Shown here: one piece after another, positions 33,550 through 41,425 of the stretch | How positions within the stretch are numbered: the first letter of the stretch is position 1 | Layout: the number at the start of each line of letters is the position of its first letter | NCBI GenBank assembly: GCA_900102115.1 | Contig: FNAW01000001.1 | Coordinates: 682,001 to 746,000, forward strand | DNA length: 64,000 bases | Direction: 5' to 3' | Origin: Blastococcus fimeti | GTDB lineage: Bacteria > Actinomycetota > Actinomycetes > Mycobacteriales > Geodermatophilaceae | Notes under the pieces: model-generated | The model's input: only the letters and a program-made list of their open reading frames with translations | What the model was told of the DNA's origin: nothing | Database searches by the model: none | Made by a program: the position numbers and the translations under genes

Positions 33550-34377
33550 TCACTTCTCGATCGGGACGCCGACGAGCGAGCCGTACTCGACCCAGCTGCC
33601 GTCGTAGTTCTTGACGTTCTTCTTGCCGAGCAGCTCGCTGAGCACGAACCAGGTGTGGCTCGAGCGCTCGCCGATCCGGCAGTAGGCGATCGTCTCGCGG
33701 CTGTCGTCGAAGCCCTGCTCGCCGTAGAGGGTGGCCAGCTGCTCGTCGCTCTTGAAGGTGCCGTCCTCGTTGGCGGCCTTGCTCCACGGGATGTTGATGG
33801 CCGTGGGCACGTGGCCGGCCCGCTGCGACTGCTCCTGCGGCAGGTGCGCGGGGGCGAGGATCTTGCCGGAGAACTCGTCGGGCGAGCGGACGTCGACGAG
33901 GTTCTTGGTGCCGATCGCGGCCACGACCTCGTCGCGGAAGGCGCGGATCGAGAGGTCGGGCTCGCTCGCCACGTACTGCGTCGCGGGGCGCGCGACGGCG
34001 TCCTTCGACAGCGGGCGGCCGTCGAGCTCCCACTTCTTGCGGCCGCCGTCCATCAGCTTGACGTCGCGGTGGCCGTAGATCTTGAAGTACCAGTAGGCGT
34101 AGGCGGCGAACCAGTTGTTGTTGCCGCCGTACAGCACCACGGTGTCGTCGTTGCCGATGCCGCGCGAGGACAGCAGCGCCTCGAAGGCGGTCTTGTCCAG
34201 GTAGTCGCGGCGCAGCGGGTCCTGCAGGTCCTGCTTCCAGTCCAGCTTGACGGCGCCCTCGAGGTGGCCGCCGTCGTAGGCGCTGGTGTCCTCGTCGACC
34301 TCGACGAGGACGATGCCGGGCGTGCCCAGGTTGTCCTGGACCCAGTCGACGGTGACGAGCACGTCGTTGCGGCTCAT
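33550..34377 (-). CDS. cysA: Thiosulfate sulfurtransferase CysA (rhodanese)
   Basis: 275-residue two-domain rhodanese. The active-site loop is YCRIGERSS with the persulfide Cys; the first domain has VLVEVDEDTSAYDGGHLEGAV. It transfers sulfane sulfur from thiosulfate. The ATG at 34377 has GGGAG upstream. Middle gene of DUF4395-cysA-sseC, matching the Rv0814c-Rv0815c pair. Probably controlled by cysteine through the leader ORF at 34914-34988. Confidence 0.94.
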   Translation of the reverse strand: MSRNDVLVTVDWVQDNLGTPGIVLVEVDEDTSAYDGGHLEGAVKLDWKQDLQDPLRRDYLDKTAFEALLSSRGIGNDDTVVLYGGNNNWFAAYAYWYFKIYGHRDVKLMDGGRKKWELDGRPLSKDAVARPATQYVASEPDLSIRAFRDEVVAAIGTKNLVDVRSPDEFSGKILAPAHLPQEQSQRAGHVPTAINIPWSKAANEDGTFKSDEQLATLYGEQGFDDSRETIAYCRIGERSSHTWFVLSELLGKKNVKNYDGSWVEYGSLVGVPIEK

Positions 34378-34420
34378 GGGTAGCTCCCTGTGATCGGTCG
34401 TGCGGTGGTCGGGTGGTCGG

Positions 34421-34855
34421 TCAGGCGGTGCGGACGGGCAGCACCCGCCGGGCGGTGAGGTACAGCTCGCAGCCCAGGCAGAAGCCGGTGGCCGCGTTGA
34501 GCAGGGCCGCCACGAGCGCGAACCCGGTGGCGACGGCGCCGAGCACGGGGGCGCCGAGCAGGTAGCCCGCGGCCCCGACGACGGTGAACAGCAGGCCGAC
34601 GAACTGGGCGAAGCGCGGCGGCGCCTCGGGCTCCCGCTCGCGGACCGGCCCGAGCCGCGGCGCCACGAGGGTGCGGAACAGCAGGCCGTAGGGCGAGACC
34701 CGGAGGCCGGCCACCGCACCGACGGCGAAGACCAGGGCCTGGGCGGCGACCAGCCAGCCGCTGCCGGTGAGCAGCGCGACGGCGAGCACGACGGACGTCA
34801 GCCCGGCGGCGAACCGCGGGGCACGTACGTCGACGTGCGGAGAGGGTGCAGTCAT
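34421..34855 (-). CDS. DUF4395 membrane protein
   Basis: 144-residue membrane protein with four helices and a C-terminal Cys pair in FCLGCELYLTARR. DUF4395 genes are commonly paired with thiosulfate sulfurtransferases in actinobacteria and may move or handle sulfur across the membrane. First full-length gene downstream of the cysteine leader peptide, which ends 58 bases before its ATG. Confidence 0.88.
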   Translation of the reverse strand: MTAPSPHVDVRAPRFAAGLTSVVLAVALLTGSGWLVAAQALVFAVGAVAGLRVSPYGLLFRTLVAPRLGPVREREPEAPPRFAQFVGLLFTVVGAAGYLLGAPVLGAVATGFALVAALLNAATGFCLGCELYLTARRVLPVRTA

Positions 34856-34913
34856 TGCGGGAGAGGACCTTCGGACGGCGGACAGGGCGCGTCTGGTCGG
34901 TCGGGTGCCGACC

Positions 34914-34988
34914 TCAGGAGGTCGGACAGAGGGTGCTGCCGACGCGGCACAGGTCGACTGTGCGTCGCGACGTCAGCAGGATGCCCAC
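34914..34988 (-). CDS. Leaderless cysteine leader peptide (attenuator uORF)
   Basis: 24-residue ORF encoding MGILLTSRRTVDLCRVGSTL then CPTS. The RRxVDLCRVxSxxC pattern is that of actinobacterial putative leader peptides with conserved Cys codons. The GTG lies six bases after a TACCCT box: leaderless. It sits directly upstream of the DUF4395-cysA-sseC operon, where a cysteine-responsive leaderless uORF has been described in mycobacteria. Ribosome stalling at the Cys codons would signal low cysteine. Confidence 0.82.
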   Translation of the reverse strand: MGILLTSRRTVDLCRVGSTLCPTS

Positions 34989-34994
34989 GGCGCG

Positions 34995-35000
34995 AGGGTA
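34995..35000 (-). promoter_or_regulatory. -10 box of the cysteine leader/sulfurtransferase operon
   Basis: Minus-strand TACCCT, six bases from the leader GTG. It overlaps the end of the intergenic gap after the thioredoxin gene, so the operon has its own promoter. Confidence 0.65.
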
Positions 35001-35005
35001 GCTGA

Positions 35006-35455
35006 TCACCGGGACACCGCCGCGTGCGCGTCCACCAGAGCGGTGAGGTCGTCGGGGCGGGGAGCCCCGCTGCTGCGCCCCACGAGAGCGCCGGACCGGT
35101 CGAGGTAGAACAGCGTCGGGGTGCGGCGGACGTCCAGTTCGCGCACCTCGTCGAGGTGGCTCTCGGCGTCGACCTGGACGACGGCCAGCCCCGGCCGGGT
35201 GGTCTGCAGCTGCGCCAGCCGGGCCTTGGTCGCCCGGCAGGGCCCGCAGAAGGCGGTGGAGAACTGGACGACGGTGAGGTCGGCGTCCCCGGGGCGCACA
35301 CCGAGCCGCTCGAACGCGGCGGATCCCGCCATGCCCGCCTCCTCGTCGTCGTCCGAGACCGTGCGGAGCGCGCCGTTCCGCGTGCGCAACCACCACGCCG
35401 CGACCGCCGTGGCGGCCAGCGCCACGGCGAGGACGACGATCCCGCTCGTGCTCAT
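35006..35455 (-). CDS. Thioredoxin family protein, membrane anchored
   Basis: 149-residue thioredoxin with an N-terminal membrane helix (GIVVLAVALAATAVAAWWL) and the active site FCGPCRATK; the cis-Pro is in RRTPTLFYLD. The domain is probably outside the membrane or tethered to it. It corresponds to thiX (Rv0816c), next to cysA in mycobacteria. ATG 35455 chosen; GTG 35464 adds three residues. Confidence 0.88.
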   Translation of the reverse strand: MSTSGIVVLAVALAATAVAAWWLRTRNGALRTVSDDDEEAGMAGSAAFERLGVRPGDADLTVVQFSTAFCGPCRATKARLAQLQTTRPGLAVVQVDAESHLDEVRELDVRRTPTLFYLDRSGALVGRSSGAPRPDDLTALVDAHAAVSR

Positions 35456-35484
35456 CGACGGCACAACCCGATCGGAGCGGTGGA

Positions 35485-36177
35485 CTATTCCGCCGTCAGC
35501 ACCGTGTCGGTCGCCTCGACGCGCACCTCGACGCCGTCCGCGGCCGGTGCCACACCGGTGAGCTGCAGGCCGAACGGCAGCTCGGGGACGGTGTAGCTCA
35601 GGTCGAGCAGTTCGCTGACCCGGGTGACCAGGAAGTCCGGGATCTCCACGCCGGCGCCCGTGGCCCGCTCGACGTCGACCACCAGCTGGTCGCCGTCGAG
35701 CGCGACCGTGCCGGCCGCGCTGACCGGCAGCGTGTAGCCGAGGAGCTCGACGGTCCGGGAGATCCGGAGCCCCTCCCCCTCCGCGGAGACGGTGGCGTCG
35801 CCCCCGAGCTCCGCGGCCAGCAGGTCGTAGGAGAGCGTCGCGTTGCCGTCGATGCGCTCCACCGGGACCTCGGTGACCGACCCCGCGAGCACCGCCTTCA
35901 GGGGCACGTGCACGCCGCGCAGCGAGACCGCGGCCCGCGTGCCCTGCGGCTGGCCCAGCTGCTCGGCGTCCAGCGCGATGCGCACGTCCTCGTACCGGCC
36001 CGAGATCGCCTGGGTGAGGAAGGGGAAGCCGGTGATGTCGACCTCCGGGGTGCCGACCAGGCCACCCTTGCCGGCCAGCTGCCCGGCCACCTGGTCCTCG
36101 GCGACGCCGACGGCGACCCGGTCGGCCAGGAGCGCCAGCCCGGCGAGCAGGAGGAGGACGACCAGCAGCGCTCTCAC
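35485..36177 (-). CDS. LmeA family (DUF2993) protein
   Basis: 230-residue exported protein: N-terminal membrane segment (ALLVVLLLLAGLALLADRVAV) followed by a DUF2993 domain with the ITGFPFLTQAISGRYEDV block. The mycobacterial member LmeA (Rv0817c) supports lipoarabinomannan/lipomannan mannosylation. Its place between thioredoxin and glnR matches Rv0816c-Rv0817c-Rv0818. The GTG at 36177 is the likely start. Confidence 0.88.
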   Translation of the reverse strand: MRALLVVLLLLAGLALLADRVAVGVAEDQVAGQLAGKGGLVGTPEVDITGFPFLTQAISGRYEDVRIALDAEQLGQPQGTRAAVSLRGVHVPLKAVLAGSVTEVPVERIDGNATLSYDLLAAELGGDATVSAEGEGLRISRTVELLGYTLPVSAAGTVALDGDQLVVDVERATGAGVEIPDFLVTRVSELLDLSYTVPELPFGLQLTGVAPAADGVEVRVEATDTVLTAE

Positions 36178-36187
36178 GCGCGGCCGG

Positions 36188-37042
36188 TCATAGCGCTGCC
36201 TGCAGGGCGAGGGCGAGCGGCGCGCAGGCGGCGACCGGGAGCGCCACCTGCACGACCGGGAGCACCCAGGGGGACAGCCGCTGCTCGTCGGCGGGCCCGT
36301 CGGCGGGCACGTCCTCGGGGGTGGCCTCGACCACGAGGTAGCTGGCCACCAACGCGGTCAGCGCGGCCACGCCGCCGATCACCACGCCGTGCACCAGGGA
36401 CCGCTCGCCGTCCAGCGCGTCGCCGGTGCCGGCCGCCAGGACCGCCGCCCCGGCCCCCGCGCCGACCGCGAGGAGCACGCCGAGCAGCCCGCGCGGCACG
36501 CCGTCGGCCAGTTGCGGCCGGGGCAGCGCCCAGTCCACGAGGTGGCCGACGACCAGCGCCGCGCCCACGGCCAGCAGCGCCACGAGCGCCCGCTCGGAAC
36601 CGGCGTCGGTGCGCCCGAGCAGCAGCAGGGAGGCCAGCGAGGCGACCGCGACCATCATCAGCACCGCCCCGGAGAGCGAGGCCACGAGCTCGTGCCGCGG
36701 CCGGCGCAGCATCTGCTGCACCACCACCGCCAGGAACCCGATGCCGATCACCCCGAGCAGTTCGCCGAGCTCGGGGTCCTCCGGCAGCACGAGGGCCAGG
36801 TCCGCGGCGACGGCGGCGCCTGCGCCCACCGCCAGCGAGCCGGCGAAGCCCTGGACGCCGGTGACCAGCACCCAGCACAGGACCAGCCCCAGCTGCAGCA
36901 CCAGCACGGCGGCCAGCCGGCCGGTCTGGCCCAGCACCTCGGGCAGTCCCACGAGCAGGGCGACGGCGAGCGCCGCGAACGCCGCCGCGGGCAGGTGGTG
37001 CTCCCGCGCGGTCAGGCGGGACGACGGCGCGGCAGTGCTCAC
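36188..37042 (-). CDS. Polytopic membrane protein of unknown function
   Basis: 284-residue, very hydrophobic protein with about nine membrane helices in an alternating pattern (for example [57 protein letters not shown]). No transporter family recognised. GTG start at 37042; its stop is ten bases before the lmeA start, so they are probably co-transcribed. Divergent from glnR. Confidence 0.8.
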   Translation of the reverse strand: MSTAAPSSRLTAREHHLPAAAFAALAVALLVGLPEVLGQTGRLAAVLVLQLGLVLCWVLVTGVQGFAGSLAVGAGAAVAADLALVLPEDPELGELLGVIGIGFLAVVVQQMLRRPRHELVASLSGAVLMMVAVASLASLLLLGRTDAGSERALVALLAVGAALVVGHLVDWALPRPQLADGVPRGLLGVLLAVGAGAGAAVLAAGTGDALDGERSLVHGVVIGGVAALTALVASYLVVEATPEDVPADGPADEQRLSPWVLPVVQVALPVAACAPLALALQAAL

Positions 37043-37134
37043 GGCGTCGATGGTGGCAGACAGCGGGCGCCGGGCCCGTCACCGCCGCGAGGGAGGTTCC
37101 GGCCCGGAATCTGCCGGGTCGACCAGGCGTCGGC

Positions 37135-37140
37135 TATTCT
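37135..37140 (+). promoter_or_regulatory. -10 box of glnR
   Basis: TATTCT lies about 72 bases upstream of the glnR ATG, leaving a leader with a GAGGAG ribosome site. Confidence 0.45.
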
Positions 37141-37211
37141 GCGTCCTTACCTCGACAGCGTCGTCGACGGCCGCCACGGCTGCGCGTCGTGGGAACCCGC
37201 GAGGAGACGAC

Positions 37212-37943
37212 ATGCGACTGGTCCTCATGACCTCGGCGCGACAGGCCACGACCGAGGTGCTGCCCGCCCTCGGGCTGCTCGGCCACCAGGTCCGCGTCGT
37301 CGCCCCCGAGCTGTCGAGCCTGCTGGACGGCGACTCCGGCGACGTCGTCCTGGTCGACGCCCGGCACGACCTCATCCGCGCCCGCACCCTGTGCGGCCTG
37401 CTCGCCTCGACCGGCGTCGCCGCCGCGCTCGTCGCCGTCCTCTCCGAGGGCGGCCTCGTCGCGCTGTCGGCCGACTGGGGTGTCGACGACGTCCTGCTCG
37501 ACACCGCCGGCCCCGCGGAGGTCGACGCCCGGCTGAAGTGGGCCACCTCCCGCCGCCTGGCCGCCGCCACCCCCGCCGACGGCGTCGACAAGGGCGTGAC
37601 GCAGGCCGGCGAGCTGGTCATCGACGAGCACAGCTACTCCGCCAAGCTCCGCGGCCGCCCGCTCGACCTCACCTACAAGGAGTTCGAGTTGCTCAAGTAC
37701 CTGGCGCAGCACCCGGGCCGGGTCTTCTCCCGCGCCCAGCTGCTCCAGGAGATCTGGGGCTACGACTACTTCGGCGGCACCCGCACCGTCGACGTCCACG
37801 TGCGCCGGCTGCGGGCCAAGCTCGGCACCGAACACGAGGCGTTGATCGGCACCGTCCGCAACGTCGGCTACAAGCTCGACCAGCAGGTCGCCGACGCCAC
37901 CGCCAAGGCCACCCAGGCGGAGACCGACTCCGAACTGGTCTGA
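37212..37943 (+). CDS. glnR: GlnR-type orphan response regulator
   Basis: 243-residue OmpR/PhoB-type regulator corresponding to GlnR (Rv0818), the nitrogen regulator of actinobacteria. Receiver domain at 1-115 with the conserved Asp at 49 (VVLVDARHD) but without the full acidic pocket, typical of GlnR, which works without a cognate kinase. Winged helix at about 130-225: [43 protein letters not shown] with GAGGAG upstream. It precedes mshD, as in mycobacteria. Confidence 0.92.
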   Translation: MRLVLMTSARQATTEVLPALGLLGHQVRVVAPELSSLLDGDSGDVVLVDARHDLIRARTLCGLLASTGVAAALVAVLSEGGLVALSADWGVDDVLLDTAGPAEVDARLKWATSRRLAAATPADGVDKGVTQAGELVIDEHSYSAKLRGRPLDLTYKEFELLKYLAQHPGRVFSRAQLLQEIWGYDYFGGTRTVDVHVRRLRAKLGTEHEALIGTVRNVGYKLDQQVADATAKATQAETDSELV

Positions 37944-37964
37944 CCGGGCTGGTCTGATGGGGGC

Positions 37965-38858
37965 ATGAGCCCCCGACCCGACGTCGACGCCGTCCTGTCG
38001 CTGCTGCGCGCCGCGGCGGCGGTCGACGGCGTCCGGCCGCTCTCCGAGGACGCCGAACTGCGGCTGCAGCACGCCGACCCGGGTGGTCGCGACCTGGTCG
38101 TGCACGACGACGGCGTCCTCGCCGGCTACGCCCGGTACGACGACGGCGTCGCCGAGCTCGTGGTGCACCCGGAGCTCCGGCGGCGCGGGCACGGCAGCGC
38201 CCTGCTGCGGCAGGTGCTCGAGCTGGCCGGCGACCGGCCGCTGAGCATCTGGGCGCACGGCGACCTGCCCGGGTCGGCGGAGCTGCTCGCCCCGCACGGC
38301 TTCGAACGCGCCCGCGTGCTGCTGCAGATGCGGCGCGACCTCGAGGGCGTCGATCCCGATCCGCAGCCGGAGCTGCCCGCCGACGTCCGGGTCCTGCCCT
38401 TCCGGCCCGGCCGGGACGAGGGGGCCTGGCTGCGGGTCAACGCCCGCGCCTTCGACTGGCACCCCGAGCAGGGCCGCATGACCCGGGCCGACCTCGAGCT
38501 CCGCGAGGCCGAGCCGTGGTTCGACCCGGCCGGCTTCCTGATGGCCTGGCGCGGCGACCCGGACGCCGGCGGCACCCTGCTGGGCTCGCACTGGACCAAG
38601 GTCCACCCCGCCGGTGACGCCGGACCGGACCCCGTCGGGGAGATCTACGTGCTGGGCGTCGACCCCGACGCCCAGGGCCTGCGGCTCGGCGGCGCGCTCA
38701 CCGACCTGGGGCTGGCCCACCTGCGGCGGCAGGGGCTGGGCTCGGTCCTCCTCTACGTCGAGGAGGACAACGGGGCCGCCGTCCGGCTGTACGAGCGCCG
38801 CGGTTTCTCCCGCTTCGCCGTCGACGTCGCCTGGCGGAGGCGCCCGCCCGCCGGCTGA
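37965..38858 (+). CDS. mshD: Mycothiol synthase MshD
   Basis: 297-residue protein with two GNAT domains that acetylates Cys-GlcN-Ins, the last step of mycothiol synthesis. The C-terminal acetyl-CoA site is GVDPDAQGLRLGGALTDLG (Q/RxxGxG/A type); the N-terminal domain has VVHPELRRRGHGSALLRQV. Follows glnR by 21 bases, matching Rv0818-Rv0819. With mshA at 1-2.4 kb, the first and last mycothiol genes are in this window. Confidence 0.94.
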   Translation: MSPRPDVDAVLSLLRAAAAVDGVRPLSEDAELRLQHADPGGRDLVVHDDGVLAGYARYDDGVAELVVHPELRRRGHGSALLRQVLELAGDRPLSIWAHGDLPGSAELLAPHGFERARVLLQMRRDLEGVDPDPQPELPADVRVLPFRPGRDEGAWLRVNARAFDWHPEQGRMTRADLELREAEPWFDPAGFLMAWRGDPDAGGTLLGSHWTKVHPAGDAGPDPVGEIYVLGVDPDAQGLRLGGALTDLGLAHLRRQGLGSVLLYVEEDNGAAVRLYERRGFSRFAVDVAWRRRPPAG

Positions 38859-39171
38859 CCGGGGCCGGGGCTCGACGCCCAGCGGTGCGTGCCTTCCAGG
38901 CGAGCGGGAGCAGCACGAGCGGGAGAGGGAGGAGGAACGGTGCCAGCGCGGCGACCGACGGCCCGCCCGGGCTCAGGGCGGCCGCTCCCACCGTCCCGAC
39001 GGCCATGGCCGACGACGCCACCACCAGGACCGTCACGGCGCCGCCGTCCGGACACTCTGCCGCCTCCGGACGTGCGGCGCGAGGCATGGTCCTTCCGGTC
39101 ATGAACCGCGCCGCGGCACCGGCGAGCACTGCGGCCATGAACAGGAGGAACGGTCCGAGGAACACGTCCAT
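38698..39171 (-). CDS. Possible three-helix membrane protein overlapping mshD
   Basis: 157-codon ORF starting MDVFLGPFLLFMAAVLAGAA, with two more hydrophobic helices (VTVLVVASSAMAVGTVGAAAL, VAALAPFLLPLPLVLLPLAW) encoded outside mshD. The C-terminal 50 residues are Arg/Pro-rich and antisense to the last 160 bases of mshD, so the reading frame there may be incidental. The helices argue for a real or recently decayed gene; the overlap argues against. Uncertain. Confidence 0.4.
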   Translation of the reverse strand: MDVFLGPFLLFMAAVLAGAAARFMTGRTMPRAARPEAAECPDGGAVTVLVVASSAMAVGTVGAAALSPGGPSVAALAPFLLPLPLVLLPLAWKARTAGRRAPAPVSRRAGASARRRRRRSGRNRGARTAGRRPRCPPRRRGGPSPAPAAAGGPAPGR

Positions 39172-39428
39172 GATCCCGTCATCGGCAAACGTCGGCCCAT
39201 CCAACCGGCACCGCGGCGTCCGCCGGCACGTGTTCACGTGCCGGCCTTCCGTCGGGCCGCTGGGCGGTCCCCGGCGTCATGCGCTCGTCACCGGCAGGTC
39301 GACGACCGTGGCGACGGCCGCTGAGGTCGACTCGACCCGCCGAGTTCGCGGCGGCGCCACCCCGCCGTCGCCCGGCCGACGCCGGACCGTGATCGGCTCG
39401 CTGCTCGCACCGCGGACGAGGAGTGATC
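39172..39428. other. Intergenic region before the glycosyltransferase
   Basis: It holds the 39222-39245 palindrome and otherwise no convincing ORF or promoter; the GAGGAG ribosome site of the next gene is at its right end. Confidence 0.5.
39222..39245. promoter_or_regulatory. 11-bp inverted repeat GCCGGCACGTG-TT-CACGTGCCGGC
   Basis: GCCGGCACGTG and its exact complement are separated by two bases. It lies 50 bases upstream of the possible membrane ORF and 184 bases upstream of the glycosyltransferase. Either an operator or a hairpin. Confidence 0.5.
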
Positions 39429-40253
39429 ATGGGCGATCCGCTGTCTCCCGCAGGCGCCGTGGTCACCGCGGCCGGCCCGCACATGCAAGCGGCACTGCAC
39501 GACCTGGCCCTGCCCACGTTCCGGCGCTGGGCCCGCCGGTGGGGATGGGCGGTGCTGGCGCACGACCTCTCGTCCGACGGCGTCGGCGCCGACGGCGGTG
39601 CCCAGAACGCCAAGTGGGCCAAGATCGGACTCCTGCGTGAGGCGCTGCAGCGCCATCCTTTCGCGCTGTGGATCGACGCCGACGTGCTGCTCCTCCGCGA
39701 GGACGAGGACATCGCGGTGCACCTGCACCCTGAGCACTTCCAGGCCCTCGCGCTCGAGCAGGTGCCGAGCGAGCACCGCGTGAACCCCAACACCGGCGTC
39801 TGGCTGCTGCGGTCCTGCAGCGAGGCCCTGGCGTTCCTCGACGCGGTCGAGCTGGCGGGCCCCCAGCCGGGGCCGTGGGCCGACCAGGGCGCCGTGCTCG
39901 CCGCGCTCGGCTGGGACCGCGGGGACGAGCGCTACCACTGGGCGCGACCGGGGGTCGGCGGCCGCTTCCTCAGCGGCACGAGTTGGCTCCCGACCGGCTG
40001 GAACCAGCCGTGGGTCGACGGGCGCACCGCCGCCGACTGCTTCAACAGCACGGCGGAGTCCTACGCCGCGCGACCGCGCGTGCCCGAGCCGCATGCGCTG
40101 CACTTCATGGGCATGCCTCCGGCGGCGCGCTACCGGGCGATGGCGTCGGTGGCCCGGCAGGCCGCCGAGCCACCCGGGACGCCGGGGACGCCGAGGACGC
40201 CGAGGACGCCGGTGACGGTCCCGTTCCCGGCCCCGAGGTCGGCGTCCGGCTAG
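39429..40253 (+). CDS. Galactosyl/mannosyltransferase-like protein (GT34-type)
   Basis: 274-residue protein with the GT-A metal motif DAD in FALWIDADVLLLREDED and NPNTGVWLLRSC, GTSWLPTGWNQPWVDG and HFMGMP downstream, resembling the GMA12/MNN10 (GT34) family that is best known from fungi and plants. ATG at 39429 with GAGGAG upstream. The C-terminal tail has Thr-Pro repeats from four 9-bp units (40176-40211). No signal peptide. Target sugar unknown. Confidence 0.75.
   Translation: MGDPLSPAGAVVTAAGPHMQAALHDLALPTFRRWARRWGWAVLAHDLSSDGVGADGGAQNAKWAKIGLLREALQRHPFALWIDADVLLLREDEDIAVHLHPEHFQALALEQVPSEHRVNPNTGVWLLRSCSEALAFLDAVELAGPQPGPWADQGAVLAALGWDRGDERYHWARPGVGGRFLSGTSWLPTGWNQPWVDGRTAADCFNSTAESYAARPRVPEPHALHFMGMPPAARYRAMASVARQAAEPPGTPGTPRTPRTPVTVPFPAPRSASG
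40176..40211 (+). repeat. Four tandem 9-bp units in the glycosyltransferase tail
   Basis: Four copies of (G/A)GGACGCCG, encoding the PGTPGTPRTPRTP tail. In-frame, so copy-number change would alter the tail length without a frameshift. Confidence 0.8.
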
Positions 40254-40265
40254 CCGGCACGGAGC

Positions 40266-40300
40266 GCCCCGGCCGCCCGTCGGGGACGGGCGACCGGGGC
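40266..40300. terminator. Terminator hairpin after the glycosyltransferase
   Basis: A 16-bp stem with one mismatch and a three-base loop, 12 bases after the glycosyltransferase stop and 31 before the end of the convergent decayed gene. Confidence 0.75.
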
Positions 40301-40330
40301 TTCGACGTCGGACCTGGCGGACCGCCGAGC

Positions 40331-40845
40331 TCAGGCGGTCAGACTCCGGATGCTGCCGACCACCGTCAGCGCCAGGCGGCGGGTCAGCCGCAGGCCCTGG
40401 TCGGACAGCGCGTACATGGATTTGATGACCTCTTCCGGACGCAGCAGGGCGGCCGGGACGACGTTCCGCACGACGACGGCCACCCCTCGACCATGCCCGA
40501 GACGGCGTCCTCCCCCCGGCCGGTCGCCCACGCCAGCTGCTCGCGCGCGTACTGCTGCTCCTGCCTCCGCAGCTCGGTGAGCAACTCCTGAGGGCAGACA
40601 GGCGGATGTGCCGGACCTGCTCCTCGTCGACGGGCCCGCCGGCCCGCGCCTTCGTCAGGACGTCGGAGGCGGCGAGCCGCCGCGCGTCCTCGATCGCCTC
40701 GTCCTGGGTCTCGACCAGCTCCGCGAAGTCGTCCGCCCTCGCCTCGCTGCGCGGCTCCTGGCCCTCCCCGGGCTCGTCGCGACGCCCCTTCGCGTTCGCC
40801 GCCTAAGAAAACACGGCCTTGCTGGTGTTCACCGGTGCCGTCATG
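40331..40845 (-). pseudogene. Decayed gene: internal TAG and two frameshifts
   Basis: AGGAGGAG then ATG opens MTAPVNTSKAVFS, but codon 14 is TAG (40804-40806). The same frame resumes with strong coding bias (AANAKGRRDEPGEG... DDFAELVETQDEAIEDARRL) to about 40590, where a one-base loss moves coding to QELLTELRRQEQQYAREQLA; another one-base loss near 40485, in a GGGG run, moves it to VAVVVRNVVPAALLRPEEVI, ending SIRSLTA. The product would have been a helical protein of about 170 residues; family not recognised. Sequencing errors in homopolymers could explain the frameshifts, but not easily the TAG. Confidence 0.72.
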
Positions 40846-41207
40846 TCTCCTCCTGCGCTCGATGGTCGGTACCGACCCGAGAGTTCCCGCGGCACGTGAA
40901 CGCCGTGCGGAACTGCGACGCACAGGAGGCCATCGGCAGCTCATCAGTCCCAGGAGCGAACCCCCGGCTGTTGGTCCGGAGCAACCAGGTCGGCTCACCT
41001 TCCGCGCCGTGCCCGTCCCGTCGACGGCGGCGGAGCATCGAGGCGCTGACCGGGCATCTTCTGCGGGAGCGGACCTGCCACGGACCGATCGGCACCCTTC
41101 ACGCGTCGTTATCCTCCCCGTCGGGCCCGCCTGCAAAGGTCGGCACGGCGGGACCACGCCCGGACACGCGCGGAGCGGCGGTCGACGCCCTCGCGGCGCA
41201 GTGCCAA

Positions 41208-41241
41208 ACCGTCGTTTCTACCGTTATCGGACCGTTATGTA
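41208..41241 (+). promoter_or_regulatory. ACCGT direct repeats upstream of pstS
   Basis: Three copies begin ACCGT at 41208, 41220 and 41231; the last two are ACCGTTATCGG and ACCGTTATGTA, exactly 11 bases apart, one helical turn. They are AT-richer than their surroundings and could bind PhoP, GlnR or another regulator. Confidence 0.45.
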
Positions 41242-41313
41242 CAGAGCGCCACGCCGGGATTCGCCGTCTGGATGTGGTCCGTCCCACTCCGCGTGTGCAA
41301 CCGCTCAGGAGGC

Positions 41314-41335
41314 ATTCACCCCCCGTTCACCTGCG
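41314..41335 (+). promoter_or_regulatory. PHO box (PhoP-binding direct repeat)
   Basis: ATTCACCCCCC then GTTCACCTGCG: two adjacent 11-base units with the GTTCACC core of actinobacterial PHO boxes, 90 bases upstream of pstS. Phosphate limitation is therefore the likely inducer of pstSCAB. Confidence 0.75.
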
Positions 41336-41425
41336 CCGGTGCATCCGGCCACTTCGGCTCCCTAGCTTCTCTCTCGTTGGTCCTGAAGCCCGGCATCGGT
41401 CCGGGCCCTGTCGAGAGGCTCAGAG

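Larger units (their letters stand above)
40846..41425 (+). other. pstS upstream region
   Basis: 580 bases without a credible gene. It contains ACCGT-type direct repeats (41208-41241), a PHO box (41314-41335) and, at its end, GAGAGG as the pstS ribosome site. Open frames across it lack coding bias. Confidence 0.6.
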
